Below, one piece after another: positions 44,806 to 53,500 of a DNA stretch of 64,000 nt (position 1 is its first letter; each line of letters begins with the position of its first letter). The notes under the pieces are model-generated. The model did no database searches and was not told the origin of the DNA. It worked only from the letters and a program-made list of their open reading frames with translations. Origin of the DNA: Streptococcus oralis (GTDB taxonomy: Bacteria > Bacillota > Bacilli > Lactobacillales > Streptococcaceae); assembly GCF_024399415.1 (NCBI RefSeq), contig NZ_CP029257.1, positions 1,449,501-1,513,500 on the forward strand, written 5' to 3'. Both the position numbers and the translations under genes were made by a program.

Positions 44806-45369
44806 TTGGACAAAAAACAAGCTCTAAAAACAGCAGCCTATGAAGTTTTTTCGAAAAAAGGTTACAAGGCAACAGGAATTTCAGAAATTGCTAGGCAAGC
44901 TGGTGTTGCAGTTGGTTCTTTTTATAACTATTACGAGAGTAAAGAAGCCATTTTTCTAGACATCTATATAGATGAAAACAACCGTGTTCGCCAAGCTATG
45001 ATCGAAGAACTGGATTGGGAAATTGACATGATCGACCTCATTGGTCAACTATTTGCTCAGTCCAGAACTCTCGTTTCTTCCAATAAAATCCTTGCAGAAT
45101 GGTACAATCCTGCCATCGCAGATGAGTTGCACAGCTACTATTCCTCGGAAGTAGGCAAAGTCGCAAATCCATTTCATCAGTTTTTAGTTAAAACTTTTAC
45201 AAATCGTATGCAGGCTGAAGGGTACTCGCCAGAAAAGATTCAAGATATTTTACAGGTTTATAATCTGTTTTACTATATGGATATGCATATCACGGAAAAA
45301 GATTTTCCAGATATTGGCAAAACTGTTGAAATACTTGCAACCAACTTCATTAAAGGAGTTCTAAAATAA
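44806..45369 (+). CDS. TetR-family transcriptional regulator
   Basis: A 187-residue regulator. The helix-turn-helix reads GISEIARQAGVAVGSFYNYY near residues 24-43, followed by ESKEAIFLDIY, the standard TetR N-terminal domain; the C-terminal ligand domain does not resemble a known class. The start is a TTG at 44806 preceded by AAGGAGG ten bases upstream; there is no ATG that keeps the DNA-binding domain. Two copies of a palindrome, one over its promoter and one ahead of the next gene, are likely its operators, so it controls itself and its neighbour. Confidence 0.92.
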   Translation: MDKKQALKTAAYEVFSKKGYKATGISEIARQAGVAVGSFYNYYESKEAIFLDIYIDENNRVRQAMIEELDWEIDMIDLIGQLFAQSRTLVSSNKILAEWYNPAIADELHSYYSSEVGKVANPFHQFLVKTFTNRMQAEGYSPEKIQDILQVYNLFYYMDMHITEKDFPDIGKTVEILATNFIKGVLK

Positions 45370-45399
45370 AGAATGGATTTCTTTATTTTTTGAAAAGAT

Positions 45400-45428
45400 A
45401 TGAATGAATTATTTTATAGTTCATTCAT
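45400..45428 (+). promoter_or_regulatory. Second copy of the TetR-type palindrome (operator 2)
   Basis: ATGAATGAA (45400-45408) and TTCATTCAT (45420-45428) repeat the arms of the palindrome at 44753-44782 exactly, with an 11-base centre instead of 12. It lies 26 bp before the reductase-like gene. A -10-like TATAGT lies inside it, with a weak TTGAAA upstream, so a second promoter is possible. Confidence 0.75.
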
Positions 45429-45454
45429 AAAATTAAGAACAGGAGTCATAAAAA

Positions 45455-46231
45455 ATGAAAAGAGGTAAAAAAATGTTTATTATCATTCTATCAACACTTG
45501 GAGCTCTATGTATTATAACTTGGGGTGCCATCGCTTATCTTGGACGAAGCCAGACATTATCGATAAAATCCATTGAAAACCCCAGCGGAGATCTATATTT
45601 AATTCATATCACAAAACCGAGTCATCAAATCTGGAAAGCTGGGGCTTATGCTAAGTTTACACTCCCTGATACCTCGTCTACTGCTAGTAAATATGAAGCT
45701 AAGGGAGAGCAAACCAGTCGATGGCTAACCATTGCCTCCACACCTGATGAAGATGAAATTCTCATTTTGACTCATAATAGTGGTAGCCACTTTAAGAACA
45801 CCTTGACACATTTACCGGCTGGCAGTGAGATTGAGATGAGTTGGTTGGATTCCTCTTTAACCATTAAAGATACGAATCAGCCACTAGTTTGCTTTGCATC
45901 TGATGTCGGCATTTCTGCTCTACGCCCCCTTATCAAAGAATGGGCTAGTAAATGTCCGATTATTCTCAACCATTTTGACAAAGGAGTTACTATTTTCGAT
46001 AATGAGATGAAAGAACTGGCTCAAAAAACACCGAATTTTACTTATAAAACTAGCGATGATTTTTCTCAAAGTCAAGAATTTTTAAAAAGTGCTATTGATG
46101 AATACGGCAATCAAGCTAGCTATCTCATCACAGGACAGCCTGATGATGTTAAAGAGATGAAAAATTTTTTAAAGGAAAATGGGATTGATAGCAATAACAT
46201 ACAAGTAAGCTCGTTTAGAGGTTTGAAATAG
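45455..46231 (+). CDS. Membrane-anchored protein with a ferredoxin-reductase-like domain
   Basis: A 258-residue protein. An N-terminal membrane helix (residues 7-28, FIIILSTLGALCIITWGAIAYL) is followed by what looks like a reductase fold: an FAD-like barrel with KAGAYAKFTLPD and RWLTIASTPDEDEI, where flavin binders have RxxS, then a Rossmann-like part with FASDVGISALRPLI and YLITGQPDDVKEMKNFLKENG. It resembles the C-terminal half of the ferric-reductase-like protein at 55670-56863 but lacks that protein's haem-binding membrane domain. The only nearby regulator is TetR with its palindrome just upstream. Substrate and partners are unknown. Confidence 0.72.
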   Translation: MKRGKKMFIIILSTLGALCIITWGAIAYLGRSQTLSIKSIENPSGDLYLIHITKPSHQIWKAGAYAKFTLPDTSSTASKYEAKGEQTSRWLTIASTPDEDEILILTHNSGSHFKNTLTHLPAGSEIEMSWLDSSLTIKDTNQPLVCFASDVGISALRPLIKEWASKCPIILNHFDKGVTIFDNEMKELAQKTPNFTYKTSDDFSQSQEFLKSAIDEYGNQASYLITGQPDDVKEMKNFLKENGIDSNNIQVSSFRGLK

Positions 46232-46342
46232 GAGCAATCTATCTTCTATGTATTTCAATCAAACCCTACTAGGTCATTCGAACAAGCCCACTAGCTAATT
46301 CTAGGTAAATGTGGTAGGATAAACATAGAGAAAGGAGCTTTT

Positions 46343-47419
46343 ATGGCCAATATTTTTGACTACTTGAATGATGTAGCTTACGATTCCTTTTATGACCTTC
46401 CCGTGAACGAGTTAGATGTTCTTGCCTTGACCGAATTAACCTATCTTCCTTTTGATGATGTAGTTACCCAAGAACCAAAGCGTCTCATAGATTTAGCACC
46501 TCAAATCCCTAGAGAAAAGACTATGCTGACCAATAAGAACCGCCTCCAGTTGTTGGACCAACTCTCTCAACACAAACGCTTTAAAAATTGCAAACTCTCA
46601 AACTTTATCAATGATATCAATCCTGAATTGCAAAAACAGTTTGCGGCTATGACTTATCGTATCAGTCTCGATACTTATTTGCTTGTTTTTCGTGGGACGG
46701 ATGACAGTATCATCGGTTGGAAAGAAGATTTCCATATGACCTATATGAAGGAAATTCCAGCTCAAAAACATGCCCTCCAGTATTTACAGGACTTTTTTGC
46801 TCAACATCCTAACCAAAAGGTTGTCCTAGCAGGACACTCAAAAGGGGGCAATTTAGCTGTCTATGCTGCCAGTCAACTTGATCCAAACTTGCAGAAAAAC
46901 ATTATCTCTGTCTATACTTTTGATGCACCTGGACTTCACAAGGAACTAACCGAAACACCAGGCTATCAAAACATGATGGAAAGAACGAAAGTGTTTATCC
47001 CGCAAGGGTCTATCATCGGAATGATGTTGGAAATTCCGGACAAAAAAATCGTCGTTCGAAGCATCGCTCTAGGTGGCCTTGCTCAGCATGACACTTTTAG
47101 TTGGCAGGTTGAAGATAAGAACTTTGTCCAACTAGACGAGACCAATAGTGACAGCCAGCAAGTCGATACCACCTTCAAGGAATGGGTGGAGACGGTCCCT
47201 GATACTGAACTGCAGCTCTACTTTGACCTATTTTTTGGAATCATTCTCGATGCAGGCATCTCTTCTATCAACGACCTTTCTTCCTTCAAGGTCATTGAAC
47301 ACATTCACCATCTCTTTGTCCAAGCCCAATCCCTCACTCCCGAAGAAAGAGAAACCATGGGACGCTTAACCCAACTCTTGATTGACACTCGCTACCAAGC
47401 TTGGAAAAATCGAGAATAG
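46343..47419 (+). CDS. Lipase-fold protein (DUF2974 / Mbeg1-like)
   Basis: A 358-residue alpha/beta hydrolase-like protein. The nucleophile elbow is VVLAGHSKGGNLAVYAA near residues 160-176 (GHSKG), preceded by YLLVFRGTDDSIIGWKEDF, the lipase class 3-like start seen in DUF2974/Mbeg1-like proteins. There is no signal peptide, so it acts inside the cell or leaves by another route. Its substrate is unknown. A good GAAAGGAG site precedes the ATG and a strong terminator follows. Confidence 0.85.
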   Translation: MANIFDYLNDVAYDSFYDLPVNELDVLALTELTYLPFDDVVTQEPKRLIDLAPQIPREKTMLTNKNRLQLLDQLSQHKRFKNCKLSNFINDINPELQKQFAAMTYRISLDTYLLVFRGTDDSIIGWKEDFHMTYMKEIPAQKHALQYLQDFFAQHPNQKVVLAGHSKGGNLAVYAASQLDPNLQKNIISVYTFDAPGLHKELTETPGYQNMMERTKVFIPQGSIIGMMLEIPDKKIVVRSIALGGLAQHDTFSWQVEDKNFVQLDETNSDSQQVDTTFKEWVETVPDTELQLYFDLFFGIILDAGISSINDLSSFKVIEHIHHLFVQAQSLTPEERETMGRLTQLLIDTRYQAWKNRE

Positions 47420-47422
47420 ACA

Positions 47423-47457
47423 AAAACCAACTAACCTAATGATTAGTTGGTTTTTTG
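47423..47457. terminator. Terminator between the lipase-fold gene and the surface giant
   Basis: AAAACCAACTAA pairs with TTAGTTGGTTTT around an eight-base loop, flanked by A-run and T-run. It can serve both converging genes. Confidence 0.92.
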
Positions 47458-47500
47458 TTTAAGAAACTAATGGATACTACTTAGAATCTCGAGTATAGAA

Positions 47501-50500
47501 TTAGTCTTCTTTTTTCTTGCGAGACACAAGTCCAAATCCGCTCATCAAACCAAGTACTCCTAGAGCTGCCAAAGCTGCATGATCTTCCGTACCAGTATTA
47601 GGTAATTCTTTGGTTGCTTTAGTAGTTGGAGATTGCTCAGTCGGTTTTTGTTGAGGGGCAGTAACAACTTTTTCGTAGACATGTTCTGTGTCGCCATTTG
47701 GAAGTTTCTTAGTCTCTACGAAACGGTAGCCTGGAATATCTTTCTTAGGTTGTTCACCTTCTTCGGTTGGATGGCCTGGAATCTCATTGCCTTCCTTATC
47801 CTTGTGACTGGTCTTAACCTTCTCATAAACATGTTCTGTGTCGCCGTTTGGAAGTTTCTTAGTCTCTACGAAGCGGTAGCCTGGAATATCTTTCTTAGGT
47901 TGTTCACCGTCTTCGGTTGGGTGGCCTGGAATTTCGTTCCCTTCCTTGTCCTTGTGACTGGTCTTCACTTTTTCGTAGACATGTTCTGTGTCGCCGTTTG
48001 GAAGTTTCTTAGTCTCTACGAAGCGGTAACCTGGAATATCTTTCTTAGGTTGTTGGCCGTCTTCGGTTGGGTGGCCTGGAATTTCATTGCCTTCCTTATC
48101 CTTGTGACTGGTCTTCACTTTTTCGTAGACATGTTCTGTGTCCCCGTTTGGAAGTTTCTTAGTCTCTACGAAGCGATAGCCTGGAATATCTTTCTTCGGT
48201 TGTTCACCGTCTTCGGTTGGGTGGCCTGGAATCTCATTGCCTTCCTTATCCTTATGACTGGTCTTAACCTTCTCATAAACATGTTCTGTGTCACCGTTTG
48301 GAAGTTTCTTAGTCTCTACGAAGCGGTAACCTGGAATATCTTTCTTAGGTTGTTCACCGTCTTCGCTTGGATAACCTGGAATTTCATTGCCTTCCTTATC
48401 CTTATGACTAGTCTTAACCTTCTCATAAACGTGTTCTGTGTCGCCGTTTGGAAGTTTCTTAGTCTCTACGAAGCGGTAACCTGGAATATCTTTCTTAGGT
48501 TGTTCACCGTCTTCGCTTGGATAACCTGGAATTTCATTGCCTTCCTTATCCTTATGACTGGTCTTAACCTTCTCATAAACATGTTCTGTGTCACCGTTTG
48601 GAAGTTTCTTAGTCTCTACGAAGCGATAGCCTGGAATATCTTTCTTAGGTTGTTCACCGTCTTCGGTTGGATAACCTGGAATTTCATTGCCTTCCTTATC
48701 CTTGTGACTAGTCTTCACTTTTTCGTAGACATGTTCTGTGTCACCGTTTGGAAGTTTCTTAGTCTCTACGAAGCGGTAGCCTGGAATATCCTTCTTAGGT
48801 TGTTCACCGTCTTCGGTTGGATAACCTGGAATGTCATTCCCTTCCTTATCCTTGTGGCTGGTCTTAACCTTCTCATAAACGTGTTCTGTGTCACCGTTTG
48901 GAAGTTTCTTAGTCTCTACGAAGCGGTAACCTGGAATATCTTTCTTCGGTTGTTCACCGTCTTCGGTTGGATGTCCTGGAATTTCATTGCCTTCCTTATC
49001 CTTATGACTGGTCTTAACTTTTTCGTAGACATGTTCTGTGTCGCCATTTGGAAGTTTCTTAGTCTCTACGAAGCGGTATCCTGGGATATCTTTCTTAGGT
49101 TGCGAACCATCTTCACTTGGTGCTAGGATATTTCCTTTAGTATCAACAAATGAAGTATTCGGACGTACAGTAGGGATGTATTTAGCTGTAATTGGGGTTC
49201 CATTCTTATCAACACGTTTAACTGTTACTCCAGTTGCTCGACCTACAAATTCTGGCTCTGGTGTGAAAGTAACTTTTCCAGCTTCATCAATAGTATATGT
49301 ACCCTCACCTGGTACCTTCTTCTCTGTTGTACCATCGTCAAAGGTCGGCTTAACTGTTTCATCAATTTCCACCGGAATTTCTTTACCATTGATTGTTACT
49401 TTTCCGCCTTCAAATGTTGGTGTTCCTGATTGAGGTTGTCCTTTCGGACCTTCTGATTCAGAATCTTTTGAAGTAGGTGTAACTGGGATAACAACTGGGG
49501 TATACTTAGCTGTAATTGGAGTTCCATTCTTATCAACACGCTTAACAGTCACACCTGTTGCTTGACCTGTAAATGTCTTCTCGGGAGTAAAGGTTACTTT
49601 TCCAGTTTCATCAATAGTATATGTACCTTCACCTGGAATTGTCTTCTCTGTTGTACCATCATCAAACGTTGGTTTGACTGTTTCATCAATTTCAACAGTT
49701 TTCTCAATACCATTAACTTTGACTTTTCCACCTTCAAATGTTGGTGTTCCTGATTGAGTTGCACCCTGAACATCTGTTGTAATAACATCCGAACTTGTTG
49801 GAGTTGCTGGTTTAACAACTGGAGTGTATTTAGCTTTTACAGGAGTTCCATTCTCATCTAAACGTTGAACTTCTACACCTGTTCCTTTTCCAGTAAATTG
49901 TGGTTCTGGCTTAAATTCTACCATACCATTATTTACAGTATAAGTTCCTTCGCCTGGAATGACAATTGGTTGATCTGTTGGTTTTCCTGTTTTTGGATCA
50001 ATAAGTTCAAGACCCTTGGTTTCATCAATAGGAACAATTTTTTCCACTCCATTAACAGTAACCCTACCACCTAGGAATGTAGGCACTCCTTTTTGAGTTG
50101 CACCTTGAATGTCTTCTGTAACAGCATCAGTAGCTGTTGGAATTGCTGCCTTAACAACTGGAGTGTAGCTTGCTGTAACGGGGGTTCCATTCTTGTCTTC
50201 ACGTAAAACTTCAACACCTGATGCTTGACCTGTAAAGGTTTTTTCAGGAACAAAGGTTACTGTTCCGTCCGGTGCTACAGTATAAGTACCTTCACCCGGA
50301 ATAGTGATAGAATCCACAACATTTCCAGTTTTAGAATCAATCAATTTAGCTGGAACAGTGTCATTCATCTCAACAGTAACTTCTTTTCCATTGACAACTG
50401 CAGTTCCGCCTTGGAATTCTGGTTTTCCAGTTTGAGTTGCACCTTGAACATCTTCAGAAGTCGCAGGAACTCCAATAGGATTTACTGGGATAATTTGTGG

Positions 50501-53500
50501 CGTGTAAGTTGTCGTCACTTTAGTTCCATTTTCATCTTCTGCTCGCACAGTTGCTGGAGTAACCTTACCAGAATACAATTTATCCGTTGGACTAAAGGTT
50601 ACCTTTCCAGTTGTTGGATCAATAGAAAATGTACCAATTTCAGTAGTCCCATCTTCAGCATAAGCTGGAGTTGTCTGACCTGCAGGAACTTCATTTCCTT
50701 CTTTATCAAGAAGTTTTACTGAACCTTGTTTAATTGGTGCAATTGCATCACCTTGAACAAACGTAGGAGTGCCTGTTTGTGTTGCTCCTTGAATATTTTC
50801 AGAAGTTGCTGGAGTTGCTGTTGGTGTAACTGGCGTAATCAATGGTGTGTAAGTTGTTTCAACCGAAATACCATTTTTATCTTTAGCCTGTACACGCACA
50901 GGTTGAACTTCACCACTATAAGTCTTATCAGTTGGGGTAAAGACTGCAACGGCTTGTTCACCAACTGTTTTCAGAGTATATGTACCAATAACATTTCCAC
51001 TAGGGTCTTTAGCTGGAACAGATGTTGCTGGAGTTCCGGTTTCATCTAAAAGAGTGAAAGTAGCTGGGTCAATATCTACAGTCACCTGTTTACCATCCAG
51101 TGTAGTCGTACCACCATTGAATGTTACTGTACTTTCTTGAGTTGCTCCTTGGACATCAACTGACTTAGCAGGTTCTGCTGTTGGAGTAACACCTACAATA
51201 TGTGGAGTATAAGTTGTCTTAACTTTTGTACCATTCTCATCTTCAGCCTGAACTGTTGCAGGTTGGACTTTGCCTTTGTAAGTCTTATCGGTTGGACTGA
51301 ATGTTACAGTATTTGAAGTTGGGTCAATTGTATATTCCCCTACTTTGTTACCATTCTCATCCAAAGCATCTACTGAAGCTCCAGGTGCTACCGGAGTACC
51401 ATTCTTATCAAGAAGAACAGCTGAGTTCGGCTTGATTGGAGCAACAGAGTGTCCTTCTTTGAATGCTACCGTTCCTGTTTGAGTAGCGCCTTGGATACCA
51501 GTTGATTCTGCAGGAGTTGCTGTTGGAGTAACTGGTGTAACAGTTGGAGTATAAGTTGCTGTCGCTGTAGCGGTAATAGGTCTTCCATCTTTATCTTGAC
51601 CAAGAGTTGCTGTTAATGATACAGTCACTGGGGTTGCTGTACCTGTGAATGTTTTCAACGGAACAAATGTCACAACACCAGTTTCATTATTAATTGTGTA
51701 TGTTCCTTGACCATCAATTGTTACTTGGTCAACTAACTTACCAGTGGTAGGATCTACCAACTTAGCAGGTGAAGTAGCACTTGGTGCCACAGGTGAGCCA
51801 TCACCAACAGATGTAAAGGTTGGAGTACCTGTTTGAGTCGCTCCTTGAACATCTATGGATGTTACATTATGACCTTCAATCGTGTCTGTTACTGTGATGT
51901 GGTAAGTTGTTGTAGCGGTTGATGAGCCAGCCCCATGATCCACACCAGATTCAGTTCCACCTATTGTAGCATCTGTTGTGTAATTGCCATTACTATCAAT
52001 AACGTCAACTGTTACTGTATAGACTCCCACTTCACTCAGTGTATAACCACTAGCAAGATTATAGTTGTTTGCATCTTGTTTAGTGTCATAAACCTTCTGA
52101 ACTCCTGAGGGAGATGTTACTGTAATACGAGTAATGTAAGTTGTTTTTCCGTACTTAGTATCTTCTGCATCAGAGATTGTCACTGCAGCTTTTGCTTCAT
52201 TACGAAGATCTACCGCAGTTCCTTTAGTAGAAGTATAATCTTGTGAGCTTGCAATTGGTTTCGTATTGACAACAGTCGCAACATCTGAGTTAGTTGCGAT
52301 TGTTCCTCTAATGATTCCACCAAAACCTGATTTAGTATGAACTTCCCATGAATCATCACCCAACTTTTTAGCAGTAACTTCTGTTCCATCTGATGATGTC
52401 CATGTGTTTGAATGTTTGTCAAAAGTAATAGTTACTGACATACCATCGCCAGCTTGGTTAGTATTTTGAGAAACATATTCCGTCATTGGACGATCAGGAG
52501 TACTTACACTTGTTACATTTCCATCTTTATCAAGTTGACGAGTATATTCGTAAATGAAGAATTTCATACCGCCATCTAGTTTCGTTTCAGTGTATACTTG
52601 GCGTTTCGTCCAAGTTGTAGTCCCATCTCCATTTGCTGTTTTCACTTCGGCATAGTCAGCAGGAAGCTCCCAGTGACCAGATGTACTATTTAAAACTGCA
52701 GTGTGTTTTTGCCCATCAGTTCCATTCAATTCAACTCGATCACGTAAGAAAGTTCCCTTAACATTTTCAGCTGATGCTTCTACTTTGATATTATCAACAC
52801 CAACTTTTGCAGTTGCCTCTGACGTGACTGGAATATTAAAGACGGTATTTGAATCTACAGCACCTAGTTCTTGATTTTCAGTAACCGCTGTATTGGTTGA
52901 ACCACTATCTACAAGCCATTTACCATTAACGGCTTTCAAGTTTGTTACAGTTCCATCTGGCATTGTAACCTTAGCACTTGTAGCACCTTTCGAGATTTTA
53001 ACAGGAACTGTTGTTGAATAGGTTTCAACGTTTTGAACTTCAACTTTAGGCTTAACAACTACAGTAATAGAACCGTGCGCCTCTTGACCTGACTGATTCC
53101 ATGTCGTATTATTAGATAACTTATCATAATCTTTAGCAAATACTGAAACGGTATAGATACCTGCCTCTGTCACCTTACCTCCAATGACAGCATTACCCAT
53201 GTTGGTTCCAGCAGCTTTTTGCTCTTCAGCAGTACTGTTTGTTACAGTATAGTTGGTGCCAGGAATCAACACTTTAGAATCATCTAATTCTGCTCCTATA
53301 GTATTGTAGCCTGAGACACCTGTGACTGCTTTAGAAGAATTTTGACGAACTTTAACTACTTTACCTTCAGCAGTTGTATAGTCATAGTTTCCTGCTGAAT
53401 TGCCAGGTATCGCACTAGCTCCCGAAGAATCATGAAAACGAAGATTGATATTCGCATCATCACCAACAGTTCTATCATAACGAGCTGAATCTGACTGAAT

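Noticed and set aside
47633..49126. A 497-codon open frame on the plus strand, rich in Phe, Trp and Leu, opposite the 150-bp repeats of the surface giant.
   Set aside because: It is periodic with the repeats, exists because codon bias keeps the opposite frame free of stops, and lacks a ribosome site. The minus-strand frame has signal, repeats and sortase motif.
47672..49165. Regular spacing of repeats as a possible CRISPR array.
   Set aside because: The repeats are 150 bp long, coding and without unique spacers.
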